Assembly (NCBI GenBank): GCA_017979445.1
Contig: CM030714.1
Coordinates: 18,471,892-18,535,891, forward strand
Source: Akebia trifoliata
Taxonomy: Eukaryota; Streptophyta; Magnoliopsida; Ranunculales; Lardizabalaceae
Direction: 5' to 3'
Length of the DNA: 64,000 nucleotides
Below the pieces are notes generated by a model. That model had not been told where the DNA came from and made no database searches. It saw only the letters and a list, made by a program, of their open reading frames with translations. Both the position numbers and the translations under genes were made by a program. This document shows, piece by piece, positions 32,059 to 44,863 of this stretch (position 1 is the first letter of the stretch; each line of letters begins with the position of its first letter).

Positions 32059-33150
32059 CAAAAATGCCCGAATATCTTTTTCTAAAACAGATGCCTTCAT
32101 CTCAAGGATATATTTAGTCTTTGTCAGATCTATCTCGATGCGTCTTTTACTAACGATGAATCCTAGTAGCTTGTCTAATGTTGCCCCGAATACACACTTT
32201 GTCAAGTTGAACCTTAAGCTATACTTTCATAGCCTATCGAATACCTTCTTGAGATTTACCGGATGATCTTCTTCTATGCCAGACTTGGCAATCATGTCGT
32301 CTACATAAATCTCAATTTCTTTATGGATCATGTCGTGGAATAATGCAGTCATTACACGTTGGTAAGTTGCCCCTATGTTCTTCACCGAATGACATGACTT
32401 TGTAGTGGAAAGTACCCCATGATGTGATGAATGTGATCTTTCCCTGATCTTCTTCTATCATTTTTATCTGGTTACAGCCTGAGAAGTCGTCCATGCACGA
32501 GAACATTTCATGCCTTATTGTACTATCAACTACAGTGTTGATGTGTGGTAATGGAAAATCATCCTTAGGGCTAGCCTTGTTGAAGTCTCATTAATCAACA
32601 CACATGCGTACCTTTTTGTCTTTCTTAGGTACTAGGACGACATTAGCTAGCCACTCGAGGTACGTAAAAACTATAAGAAATATGGTTTCGAACTACTTCA
32701 TGACCTCATCTTTGACCTTGAGAGTCCATTCTGGCTTCAGTCTACTTAATTTTTGTTTGTTTGACTTGTATTTTAGAGTAATTGGTAGTTTGTAGACAAC
32801 AAGATCAGTGTCTAACCCAGGCACGTCTCTGTGCGACCACGTAAAAATGCCTTGATAGTTCTACAAGAGTTCAACCATTTCTTCTTTTTGTTGCTATGTT
32901 AATAAGGCTCCGATTTTGATGATTTGTAGGCCTCTTTGGTACCAAGATTGATTAAATCTATATCCTCAATGTTTGGTTGAACACCTTTCTTGTGACGTTC
33001 TACCAAATCTTTGATTTCTTTGGGTGGGTACTCCATTTCGTCCTCATACTCTCTTTCAATCCCCATAAGGTCAAAGTCGAGTTTGAGATCAAAATCATAC
33101 TCGTCCCTTTCAAACTCTATTATATCTGGGTACTCATTTGATCAAGTCTT
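32059..33150 (-). pseudogene. pol: Reverse transcriptase of element 3
   Basis: Acidic leader, MFSCMDDFSGCNQIKM, TSWGTFHYKVMSF, and YVDD at 32297-32308. A frameshift lies just after KVMSFG (32380-32400). The distal splice-acceptor sequence present in elements 1 and C is lost here. Confidence 0.9.
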
Positions 33151-33369
33151 TTGAAAACTCTTTTTTATTTTTGAAAAATATCTATTTTTATAATTTGAAA
33201 GGGTTTTGCATTTTTTTACTTTTGATATGTTTTTGATTTTTGAGGAATATTTGTTTTTTTGTTGCTTTTTGGATATTTGAAATAAGAATAACAATGAGGC
33301 AAATTCATTAGTAAATATAAGGAGCCCTCAAAATAGTCTTTCCCCGAGGATAAGGGCTTGTTATGATCC

Positions 33370-35559
33370 TCAGACAAATTAGATTTATCTAATGGCATTT
33401 TTTTAGGCCTCAGCAATCTCAAAGATTGAAGGGAATTGCTCCCAATTATTCAAGACTTCCCCTTCTCTGAGGGGGCGGATAAAGTAAGAGAGTGGTTATT
33501 TTGGTGGTTCAGAGATGACCATGATCTCCGATTGATTGTTGTCAGGGTTGGGCATAGTCCCCCTCCCAAGCTTGGTGGGATAATGACTGATGACTAATCC
33601 ATGCCAATGGGGAAAGGTGATTATTTTCCTTTATTCATGGTGATTTCAAATTTTGTAGGTTCCCTTGTTGTTCATGGTGAATCCCCATTGAATAAGACAT
33701 CAATGGCTTCCATGAAAGAAGATTGGGACTCAACAATTGAATGTTCTTGAATGTGCAGGGGTTTGAAACTTATTATTTTCTTATTTCTGGCTGACTTTGT
33801 TGGTAGTTGTTTCGATAGACTGTCGTGTCTAACCTGAGATTTCGGGAAGCTAACGCTGATATGAGGGACCTTGCCCAAATTCCAGACATTTGGTTCATGG
33901 TTCTGACTAACCAAAGTTCTCTATTTTTTTCATTCATATCTGATATATCCTTTTTCTTCAGCCTGAACCCCAAACTGAAATAAGGAGTATGTTTCTTTCC
34001 TTTTCCTCTTAGCCCCAACCATTTTCTTGGGTCAGTAACCCACCTTCTTCAAAACCTAGCCAATCATCAGATTTTCCCTTGATAGTTCTGCCTTTACCTT
34101 CTCTTTCCCCTTTGCGACATGGTTGACAGTAACAAACTGATAGGAATGATACAATGCCTTGCCTTTCGTCATCTCTATATCAATAAATGGCATGTCTAGA
34201 GCTTTCCCAACTGGGATAAGATTTTCTGTTAAGACCGATATCATCCTCTGTCCCATAATAATTTGACTCTTTGGTACAAAGAGAAAATTACTACCCTAAC
34301 AATATCGATCCATGGCCTGCCCAGCAGTAAGTTAAAGGTTGTCGGTATCTCCATGACCTCAAATGTTATCTCGAAGGTGCAGGGTAATATAATGATTGTA
34401 AATTCACTTCTCCCAAGGAGTCCCTTCTTGAAATATCAAAGCCTCAGACAACTTTATTGTTAGGTTTGACATACGACCAATCAGCATTGAGCTTTCAAAA
34501 GATTTTAAGAAGACAAACATTGAGGGCTGAGTCATTATCAATCAATACTCTGGCTACCATCATGCCCTTGCACATGACCATGATATTCAGTGGTTCAATG
34601 TGTCCTCATCCCTCCAGCATGAACTCACTCTCTGTGAAGATTATGGGATTGGGGGCCATGATCTGACCAACTGTCTGCTCTAACTATGCTAGTGAGGTAG
34701 TTGTAGGTACATGCAATTTTTCCAGAATTCTCAACAGTGCTTCTTGATGTTCTTCTAACTTTTGTAGCAGACCTAGAATGCTGATCTAAGCTGGGTGTTT
34801 ATTCAGTTAGTCCATAATATTATGCTCACTCTTGCGAATGAGTTTAATCAAGTTTGTTACTTCTTTGTCTGTCACTTTCCCTTCCTTCCCTTCCTTGTCA
34901 TCTTCGTCTACCTTGTCTTTCCCTTTTGCTTTTCTTTTCTCTTCATCCTCTTTTGTGTTTGTTGTTTATTTTGTCTCTTCCTCGATGCTTGTCCCTTTTA
35001 CTATCGTTCTTTGATCTTTTCCTATCTTTGTCATGTGACCAATGTTAGCAACCATTACCTTCTTCATTATTTCAATCCTTGATGATGTGGTGATGGTTAT
35101 CCCATAGCTCCATGGGATTGCTTGGTTAGAGTTATATGGGAATGGTTTAGGTGTGCGTATGGTCATTGGATATGGGTCAGGTTTTACATTGAGGATGAGA
35201 GGTGGTGGTTGTGATTTGGAGGTTGTGGTGGTAAGAGGAGCTACTTAAAGGGTTGATTGAGTGTAAGGGAGACGAGCGGCAATCTCGAGGATGAAGTATA
35301 GGGTATGTGAGGGGGGTCGAGTCGTATTCTGAGGAATTGGCAATGTATAAGGTATGATGAGAGGTGGTCGAGTGGTGACATTGTGATGAGTGGGATGGAT
35401 GGTGAGGTCAGCCATTATTAGTGGTAATCGGGGATTTTGAGGTGAGTTTGTCATTTACTGCTCAATGGTGTTAACTGTTGGCATTTCTATTTTTTTTTTG
35501 TTAGGTGGATCTTGATTTTCAACCCTATGGGAGCTATCAAAACTGCAGGATTAAAATTG
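33370..35559 (-). pseudogene. Protease and Gag-Pro linker of element 3
   Basis: Protease with LIDNDSALN near 34520 (the same D-N-D as element 1), the flap-side segment, MPFIDIEMTKGKALYHSYQF and the tail TPYFSLGFRLKKKDIS. The linker is His/Pro-rich (35245-35454) followed by a Lys/Glu segment that is frame-disrupted. The glutamine codons that are stops in element 1 remain sense codons here (NPTQQQNINQNP), which identifies the element 1 stops as mutations. Confidence 0.87.
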
Positions 35560-37144
35560 AGCTCTTCGAAAATAACATTTACTCTATGCCCACTTCCCCC
35601 TCCATTATGAGTAGGTAGGGGGTTTTGGTTGATGTTCTGCTGTTGAGTGGGGTTTGTTGGTCCATCCAGTATGAGTGCCTTCTTGTCTATCAAATTATGT
35701 ACTTGGTGCTTGAGTTGCCAACACTGATCTGTAGAATGTCGTGGAGCACCCATATGGAATTTACAGAATAAGCTAGGGTTGTACCCTGGTCCTTTATCAA
35801 TTTTTGGATTTGGCGGTCATTTCGTGAGGTACTCTCCCCTGAGCAAGATTGGGAGTAATTCTTATAATGCAATTGGCAACCTAGTAAACACCCGGTTAAC
35901 TTTATTAGGCCATGTGTGCTGACCCTGCTCGTATCGTAGTGCCTGTTGTGCAATCGGTGGAGGATTTGCTCGAAATTGGTTCTGAGGTACGACGGTCTAA
36001 ACTGGTGGAGGTACTAAAGTTTAAGAAGTTGAATAACCTGAGGTCTCGATGCTGGTATCAGGATGAAGAGGGGTTGGTTTCATTATACATTGTTAACCTG
36101 TGTTTCTTCTCTCTTCTTTGCCATTGACACCGTCTTTCTCTGAGAGAGGATCCCTGTTACTCCCCCTAAGCTTGTAAAATCCAATATCAAATCAGTTTGG
36201 ATCCCATCCTCGACCCGATCTACTACTTGTACCAGATTTGAGAAGGTGCCCGTAGTGTGTCCCACAAGATGAGTATAGAAAACGTGTCCTAGTGTTGAGA
36301 TAAACATAGTGTTCATCTCTTACTCAGTTATTGCGGACTTTACTTGTGAAGCAGACTCTCACCACCTCTGGGCATACTCTTTCACCGTTTTCCTTTTTTT
36401 TCGTGCCATCTTAGCCATGTTGTTCTAGTCTAGACCTAAATCTATATTGAACCGATAATTGTGCCAAAACATTTTAGCTAAGTCCTGCCAAATTTTTATG
36501 AGCGTGTGATCTAGACCTAAGAACCATTTGAGATCCAACTCTGTTAGACTTCTTTGAAACAACTGCACTAACAATCTACCATCCTCACCGTACTGACATA
36601 TTGACCTACAGTACAACTTTAGATGCTACAGAGGACACCCTACTCTGTTATATTTTTCAAATTTTGAGCACTTGAACTTGGTCGGCAACTGTGTATTAGG
36701 ATAAAAGCAAAGTTCCTTAAATTGAGTTCCGTTCATAGTGTTAAGGCCTTTCATTCTCCGTATTTCTTCTTGAAGAGACTTGATTTGTTGCGCCATTTTT
36801 TTATCTATTGCACTTTTGGCCTCTGTGGCCATATACTCGCACTCGTCATTAGGAATGACCATAGGGGGTGGTCGATTCCGCAGAATATATAGTAGGGGCC
36901 CTTGGTATTCTAGAACTATGGGTGGCAAGGTGTTCCGTGGCCTTTGTGGAGGTTGGTTAGGTAAATCCTGATTTGACTCTGATGCATGATGTTGTATTGT
37001 CTGGGCCTATATGATGTTGGCATTGGCTAACACGGCACTCAGCATATTTTCTTGCCTCTCAGTCATTTTCAATAGTGTTGATATCCTTGTATCCACATCT
37101 GATGTTTCGGCCGCTGTGGGCTGTGCTACTTCGAAAGAACTCAT
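35560..37144 (-). pseudogene. gag: Gag of element 3
   Basis: ATG at 37144-37142 (MSSFEVAQPTAAETSDVDTR). The Pro-rich linker, the core TQLPTKFKCSKFEKYNRVGC, LKWFLGLDHTLIK, and MGAPRHSTDQCWQLKHQV follow. At the element 1 TAG site this copy has CAG (EYAQRW) but a stop two codons later. Multiple stops and frame changes. The same array B lies just upstream of the ATG. Confidence 0.9.
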
Positions 37145-37343
37145 GGTAACGGTTGAAGATCTAAGGCAATACGGAGGCACTTCTGGCTACTTATACTTCT
37201 TTCGTTTGGCCACTTGTGGGTATAGAAAATCAAACGTTACTATCTTATTTACAAAAATAAAGATACATGATATTTTATCAGTTGGGTCAAATTATTTATT
37301 ATTTTTATTATTTTTTTTAAAGTAAACGAGTTTAAAAGAAAAA

Positions 37344-37856
37344 GGAGTTCTCGGCACGAAGCCGACATCAACACGGAGTTGGCATCGGTATGGGTTTGGA
37401 TTGTGTATTTTTGAAAATAATTACATCAGTACAGAGCTAGCATCAACACGGAGTTGGCATTAGCCCGGAGCTTGCATCGACACGGAGTCTACATCAACAC
37501 GGAACTGGATTGTGTATTTTTGAAAATAATTACATCAGGAAGGAGCTGGCACCAACATGGAGTTGGCATAACACTTTGAACAAAAAAGAATTACATCAGC
37601 ACGGAGTCGGTAAAAGATTTTAAAAAAGAAAATTTCATTAGCACGGAGCTAGCATCTACACGGAGTCGGTAAAATTTTTTTTTAAATTACTTCAGTATGG
37701 AGTTGGCATCGACATAGAGTCGGTAAACTATTTTGAAAAGGGAATGTCATCAGCACGAAGCTAGCATCGACACGGAGTCAATAAAATTCGATAAAATATT
37801 TACAAAAAAAATATTACATTAGCACAGAGTTGGCCTCTACTCGGAGTCGACAATAT
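37344..37856 (-). repeat. Array B in the leader of element 3
   Basis: About nine diverged units of the 57-bp repeat, read on minus as CGACTCCGTGTCG and CAGCTCCGTGCTG. Many stems are still paired. Spacers are more variable than in element 1. Confidence 0.88.
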
Positions 37857-38220
37857 ATTTTGAAAAAGTAGATTACTTGAAATAAATTGAGTTGGAAAAA
37901 TATCTTTTGTTAACCCCCAATCCAATTCTCTGAAATCAAGATCAGCTAGTCAGATCCCCAGGGAAGAGGTGGTGCACAAGGTAATTTTAAATCACCTCAT
38001 TTCCTTGAATAAACATAGTTTATTCCCCTCATAACAACAGGGCAAGATCGTTCTTGGGTACTGACTTTGATCAAGAATTGCAATTGGTACTTTAAAGATC
38101 TTTTTTTATTTTATTTTTTTTATTTTTTTTATTTTTGTTAAAATATATTTTAGTAGAAGATGATTGAGGTCATTTGAGTTGATCGATCAGTAGTCGACTT
38201 TGTTGGATCTTATATAGTTC
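37857..38220 (-). other. Leader segment between arrays of element 3
   Basis: Counterpart of 3237-3590, with the GTACCAATTGCAATTCTTG patch near 38075-38094. No gene seen. Confidence 0.6.
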
Positions 38221-38896
38221 ATGGACTTAGTTCGAGTTGAAATTGGGTTGTGAATCCAATTTAAAATAGATATGGGTCGTGGACTCGATTAAAATGGAAA
38301 TGGGTCGTGGACCTGGATTGAGTGGGTACGGGTCGTGGACCCAGTTCGAATGGATATGGGTCGTAGACCAAGTTCTAGTGGATATGAGTTGTGGACCTAG
38401 TTCGAGTGGATATGGATCGTGGACCCGATTTAGATGGATATGACTTGTGGACCCATTTTAGGTGGATATAGGTTATGAACCCAGTTCGAATGGATATAGG
38501 TCGTGGACCCAGTTCAAGTGGATACGGGTCGTGGACCCGGTTTAGATGAATATGGGTTGTGGACCCATTTCAGGTGGATATGGGTTATGGACCCAGTTTA
38601 AATGGATACGGGTCGTGAACCTGGTTCGAGTATATACGAGTCGTAGACCCAGTTCGAGTGGATATGAATCGTGGACCCGGTTCTAGTGGATACGAGTCGT
38701 AGACCCAGTTTGAGTGGATACGGATCGTGGACCCATTTCAGATGTATACGAGTCATGGATCCGGTTTATATGGATATGGGTTGTGGGCCCATTTCAGATG
38801 GATACAGGTCGTGGACCCATTTCAGATGTATACGAGTCATGAACCCAATCTGAAGTGGATATAGATCGTGGCCCATTTGAATTTGATATGGGTCGG
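38221..38896 (-). repeat. Array A in the leader of element 3
   Basis: About 23 units. On plus they read GGGTCGTGGACCC plus AGTTCGAGTGGATAT; on minus the GGGTCCACGACCC palindrome is kept. Unit length is about 29-30 bp. Confidence 0.9.
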
Positions 38897-40073
38897 TTCA
38901 CAAAATTGGTTTGATTTGGGGAAATCCGCACGTTCTTTTATTTTCATTTTTTTTAAATGTTCGGTGGGATACTTGAAGGTAATGGGCCCCTTTTATCCGT
39001 GGGTCTCGAGTCGATTTGGTTGGTCGAATAACTTCCATGGTTGCCCAAAGTGCCATAGGCTCATTTGAGGCTCAAGGTTTTGAATTTGTCTTGATTTCGA
39101 CTCATTGAAGAAAAAAAAGAAACATTTTTTTTAGTGAAGATAGTATTGGTATTTAAACAACAAAGGGGTGTTTCCATGAATATGGTCTGTTCAAGATTCA
39201 TACTGGTCTGCGTTTAGGGCATGGATGAGGCATTATCTATTTCTACCATGTTCCCAACACGGATGAAGCATTATCTGTTTAAATTGTGCTCCCAACACGG
39301 ATGAGGCCTATGTTCGTCCAACCATGTTATGAATACGGACCAGAAAAAAATTCAATTTTTACATATCACAGAACTGACTTATTGGCCACTGTATTGAATG
39401 TCCCTCATTGTTTTGCTTTCATCTTTCACAGTTTTTTTTAATCATGATGCAACATGCATTCCCCCCTTTTACCTAAGGGAAGATGAAAAGAAAATGGAAG
39501 TCACAACCTATGATCTAAGTGTGCCCCTTTGGGCTTACAACTTGGGCTTCGAGGTCCGACAACAACTTCAAGCAAATACAACTTTGTCCGGGGATCGATG
39601 TGAACTTGAGAACTTGTGTCCTTGAATTATCTAATAGGGCACATGCATGCAACTAATAGGTGGCTTTACAGTTACCCGATCTTCAAATCTCGATGCATAT
39701 TGGAGTACACACATGTTGGTTGGTGATTAGATTTGATTTGTTCATCCCCTACACTTGAAATAACGATCTTAAACCGTAGAACTACTAGGCTTCGAGGCAA
39801 AGTATATTGAGGGTGGGGTGGCTTGGGCAATGGGCTATGCTCGCAAGTGCACGTGCATTTTTTTTTTCATCGACCCCCTTACAAGTATCTTAAAATAAAG
39901 TAAGAATGCAAATAAATATTACAACATGGATATGTAAAAGAGAATAAAAAATAAAAATAAAAATAAAATAAAATAAAAAACACAAGCAACAACCAACAAA
40001 CAAATGTTAGCAAAATAAAAAAAATCTATTTTTTTTCAAAATGATCGAGTTGTCATAAGGGATGAGCCTAGTA
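38897..40073 (-). other. Upper leader of element 3
   Basis: Includes a degraded hairpin cluster at about 39180-39345 (CTGGTCCGTATTCATAAC and CATCCGTGTTGGGAGCACA on minus) and AT-rich sequence. 39398-39625 (+) has a 75-codon ORF with no recognisable similarity; I do not call it a gene. Confidence 0.6.
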
Positions 40074-40091
40074 TCCCCAGTGGAGTTTCCA
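40074..40091 (-). other. Primer-binding site of element 3
   Basis: On minus TGGAAACTCCACTGGGGA, two bases after the LTR end (ATCTACA). It is again a tRNA-Arg-type site and fixes this as the 5' side of element 3. Confidence 0.75.
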
Positions 40092-40093
40092 GT

Positions 40094-41737
40094 TGTAGAT
40101 ACGTGATCTTCAATTACGAGTATCACTTCTACTAAGGTTTAGAGTCGCCACCATTCATATTATAAGTGGGTGTGAATGGTAACTCGGAATGTATATTTTT
40201 TGAAATAGCGTCATTTTTGGCGTTTAGTAACTCGATGGATAAGATACAGATCTATCCTTGAGATCGGGGTAAGCGACTCGATTGGAAAAAAGGGAAGGTG
40301 TTAGGCACCCTTTTCTCCCCACCAAATGGTGGTAACCTCAATTCAGCTCGATCAATTTTTTTAGATAAAAATGTAAATAAAATGAAATGCCACGTGTTGT
40401 TAACTTGTACCATAAGTAGGGATTTGTTTTTGGCTTGATTATAGGATCATCCCATTAAAGGAGATGACCCTTATCAACTTTTGCCTTGCTGACTACATGT
40501 GATTTGAAAAATATTGGCTAAGGTTGAGGGCCCATTCTCATGAGTTGAGAAGAAACCAACTATCATTTGCCTTAAAATAGTTTAAGGATTAAAATATATT
40601 TTATTTTGAAAGTAATTACAACCCTTATACTTTCGATGGGATAGAAGTTCCATCTACCGGAGATAAGGGAAGGGGAGCATTACATATTGAGTCCTTCTAA
40701 AATAAAAATTAAAAAGAGGAAGGAGATAGTAGAAGAGGGATATGGAGAGGATAGAGAGAGAAAGAGGGGGAGGTGTATTGATTCTTTGACCCACCTTGAA
40801 GCTTCAAAGTTTCTTTTTCTTTTGTTCCTTCCTTCTTCTTCTTTTTCTAAATCTTTTTAAGTTCTTAGTAGAGTATGAAAGTATGTATTTTTTTATAAGA
40901 TTAATGTGAGAGTAAGAAAGTGAAATAGAAGTTAATTGAGAGATGATTTTTTAGTATGAAACTTAGGATTGATTTGGGAGATGAGAAGGTGTTTATAGGT
41001 GTTGGGAGGATACTTTAGAGATATAATGGGGTGAAGTATTAGGAAAGTAGATAATGGCATAGGTTTTGAAGGTGAGGGGTATGAAATTTAGAATAGAGAT
41101 GAGGGTAGTTGTGTAATGAAGGTAAATGGGTATTGTTTTTATCCAAATGATTTGGATCTTACCCAACCCATTTGGGTAGAGTATCTAGTGAGATGAGATG
41201 ATCTATTTAGTTTAAGAGAATGAGAGTGTAAGGGAGTGATGTGTTGATGGAGTGTTAGGTTGGTTGAAAAGGTGAGGAGTTTAGAGTAAGAAAATGGGTT
41301 GTGTAAGGAGTTAGTTGGTTGGGTTTTGGGAGGGTTAAGGAGATGATGACATGTGTTGAAATGAGGGGGAGATGAAGTAATTTAGATGGATTGATTAGTG
41401 AGAAGGAGTGTTAGATTGGAGATGAGGGGTGTGGACTTGGTTTGTAAAAATATTTTTGTAAGAAATGATGAGGGGAAGTATGGGTTATGATGTGAGTTGG
41501 TGGAGTGTTTAAAGAAAGGTGATGGGTTAGGGTGTAGGGGATATGGATTGTGATGTGGGTGGTTGGTTGTGTTAGAGAAGGGTGAGGTGACTTTTAAAGA
41601 GAAATGATGTAGGAAGATGGATTATTAGAGAAAAGTAATGGGGGTAGGTAGTTGGATGAGGAAGTGAGATAGGGTAATGACATATGTCTCCTTTGATGAT
41701 CAAAAGGTGATTAGTTGATATAGATAATGGTTTACTG
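40094..41737 (-). repeat. 5' LTR of element 3, interrupted
   Basis: On minus it ends ACGTATCTACA. It contains the LTR-typical blocks (AATGGTGGCGACTC, GGTGCCTAACACCTTCCC) and the C/A-rich segment. Homology to the element 1 LTR extends until 41737, where a Tekay-like LTR starts. The first few hundred bp of this LTR are therefore displaced or lost. Confidence 0.88.
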
Positions 41738-44700
41738 TGTTGCCCCGCCAAACACTAACACAAATCCCCATGTCAGATTTCGAGGTATTAGGTGGCACCT
41801 TAAAATTTCGGCATGGTCTCCTCTGTTTATGTTAGTATTCCAAGGCATATAACCTGCACCTAATAAACGACATACAATCCTACATATATACACATAAAAT
41901 AGAATATAAGTGGAATCCTATATACGTCTAATAACGTACGAAAGATCAGAGTGCGGAAGAATAACCAAAATACAGGATTTTACAATTATTTCTCACTCTA
42001 ACAAAAGTTCTAACGCTCAGAACAAAATCTATAATACTTTTGAATAATTCGATACCACTAGGAGGTATAATCCCAATACTCACCAAGTGACGGACTCTGA
42101 CTGTCTATCTGACCCACCAGATGATTCTCACTCATGTTCTACACCTGCTTCGCTAAGCTTCGGATATGAAACTAAAAAAATGGAGAAGGAAAGGGTGAGT
42201 AACAATGGTTACCCAGTAGGGAAACAAACAATTTCTACCAATAATCTCTCTTAACATGAACGAATAAACATACTGAATCATTTTAAAATATACAAAATTT
42301 TAAAGAAGAAACTACGATTAACTGGTACATATAGCTAGGGATGAGCAACTAAACATTTTAAAACTCACATTACATCGATCATCATTACTCACAATAACAT
42401 TATCTTTTTATACAAATCTAATTGATCAAATGGAAACATTAAACATGCATTTCATTTTATATATCAAAATAAGCAACAGATACATAATACACAATGGTTG
42501 AGTATTGAAATTAGAGAGTTGGGATTCACGACTGGATCGCTCGCAGTCGGGACATGATGTTACAATTCTTCTCTGGTTTTTAGTTCCTGATTTTTTTGGC
42601 CAGTCGTTGCACTTACCACGCTTGGTTGACCATTTATCCGGCTCAGGCTGGCCGTTTGACGTGACCGTAAGCAATGGGTCTCTTTTCGATGTGTCAGAAC
42701 GTTCGACTACTATAGATTGTTAATGATCACTAATTAATCATCTTCGTCTATGCCTATCAGGCGTGCATGTGATTCCCAAATATACAAACCATTCGTATAC
42801 GACCACCTTTACATTACAAGTTCACTGGTAAAGATAGAGAGGAATAAACCCGGATTCCAGTTGTGAATCCACTCTCATACGCGTCCCATACCACGTATGA
42901 GCTTGGTGGTCCCTACCGTACATCCCAGGACAGTACACCACTCCGGATGATATAACGCACTATCCATTCAGGCATTCACAAACTCTTTAACAGCTCACAA
43001 AATAGTTACATATATATATTATTTTCATTTGAAAACAAAAGAGAAATTAACAATACAAGGTTGAGAATAGATATCCAGTTTCCTACCATGCAAGTGTGGC
43101 CACCCGGCCTAAAATAAATAACAAAACGGAAACGTAAACAGCGCATCGCGCTAACAGAAATTTAAATAAACATGCAACCAACAATATTATCCCTGGATAT
43201 CTGTTCACCAAACTGCACACAACACAACAACGTAAAATGCAGATATCACCCCTCGGGTGTGACTATGACATTTTACCGTTTCATACCCTTTTTCCTTTTT
43301 TCGATTTTTACATTTTTCAATCTCTTCATAAAATATCTATTTTCTGATATTCATCAACTCAATATGAGTTCATTGAATATTAAATAACATTTTTCAACTA
43401 TTGAATTTATTTCTATCAATACTATTGAAAAAAAAATACAAATTTCATATGAAAACGGGGTCAGAACAGTACACAAGACCCAATTTTTTGAAATAACACG
43501 TTAAAATACCCTACCCACGTATAATTTATTAAAAATACAATTAAACATATCAAACATGCAATTTCTGGCGTGAATTTTTGAAATAACAAAAGAATTCTAT
43601 ATTTTAGAAATACATCCAAATTTTTTTTCGATAAAATCCTAAGTGCAATTTTAACAATCTACGATTATTAATAGAAATTGAGAGTTCCTTACAATGTCTA
43701 GGCAAAAGGATCGAAGCGTGTGCACAAAAATCGAGGCGATAGACATGAGAATCGAGACAGACCGAACTTCAAAGCGGCTGATTTTTGAATATGGCCTGGT
43801 GGTTTTGAAGATCTCGACATCGTCGTCCTTTCTCCCTTCTGCGACGGAGGACGGTTTGACCCCGAAACCGATGAAATTCGAGGTCGAAATTTTTGAAATT
43901 CACGTATATACGTACGACTGATTTTTGACGATACAGGTTGAAAAAGATGAGAAAACGGAAGAAATTTGGTTGTGTTATGTAGAGAATGAGGCTGCGGACG
44001 TTTCTCCCTTCTGCGTTGAAAAACGATTTGACCCCGAAACAGACGAAATTCGAGGTCAAAATTTTGAAATTCTCGTATATAAATACGGCTGATTTTTGAC
44101 GATATTAGATGAAAAAGAAAGTGAAATGGAAAGAGGTTGGGTGGGTTTTGTAGAGAATGCAGCTGCGGATCTTTTTCTCTTTTGCGGCGATCGTCAAAAA
44201 TAGACCGTTTGCGAGGGATCTGAGGTGGAAGATCGGAAGAAAAAATGAATTTTTTCGTTTATTATCGCCGCTGTATGGACGAGTTGGGGAAGATGAGATA
44301 AAAAAAAATTAAAATATTATTTATATAAAATTTGGGACGAATTCGACATTTTGTCAATTGTTTTGATCCACGATAACTTGACCGTCCGGACTCCAAAACT
44401 GACAAATGAATACTCTATTTCGCCTAATTTTTTGTTCTAGATCTAATGGTGTGGTCAATTTCTACAAATTTTATCTCTAACAACAATTTACATTTTTGGT
44501 CTAAGGTGACCCTTAAACTTGATGTCGTTTTCATTTTTGACGATAATTCGACTTTCTGATCTCCAAAAATGACAAATAAATAGTCTATATTCAATAATTT
44601 TTCGTTACGAACTCAATGGTATAATCTAATCTTACTAATTCTTGTTCTAACAAAAAGTCACTATTTTAACCTGGTCCGACCCGATAATCGAGGATTTTGC

Positions 44701-44863
44701 AATTTTTCTATTCGGACTCAAACTTGAGCATGCTTATAGGCTAAACTATATTTTTTGATCATTTTGAATCCAATGGTGAGGTCAGATTCCATTAAAAATG
44801 ACCAAAAATATCCTAAAATTTTACCCCTAAGTCCCACTTTCAAGATTTTCTTAAAATTCTATT
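41738..44863 (-). mobile_element. Tekay/Del-like LTR, minus, inserted in element 3's LTR
   Basis: Homologous along its length to the 3' LTR at 53978-58172 in the opposite orientation (for example CACCACTCCGG near 42945 and GGCATGGTCTCCTCTG near 41812). Its LTR 3' end is at 41738 (TGTTGCCCCGCC on plus). It lacks about the first 45 bp, which should lie beyond element 4, inserted at 44863/44864. No pol of this copy is visible next to it, so it is a solo LTR or one end of an element hidden beyond the gap. Confidence 0.85.

Noticed and set aside
39398..39625. 75-codon ORF in element 3's leader
   Set aside because: No similarity recognised, and it lies in untranslated leader; not supported as a gene.
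42505..42723. Overlapping ORFs on both strands inside the Tekay-like LTR
   Set aside because: They lie in LTR sequence; the homologous region near 57200-57400 is not open in the same way.
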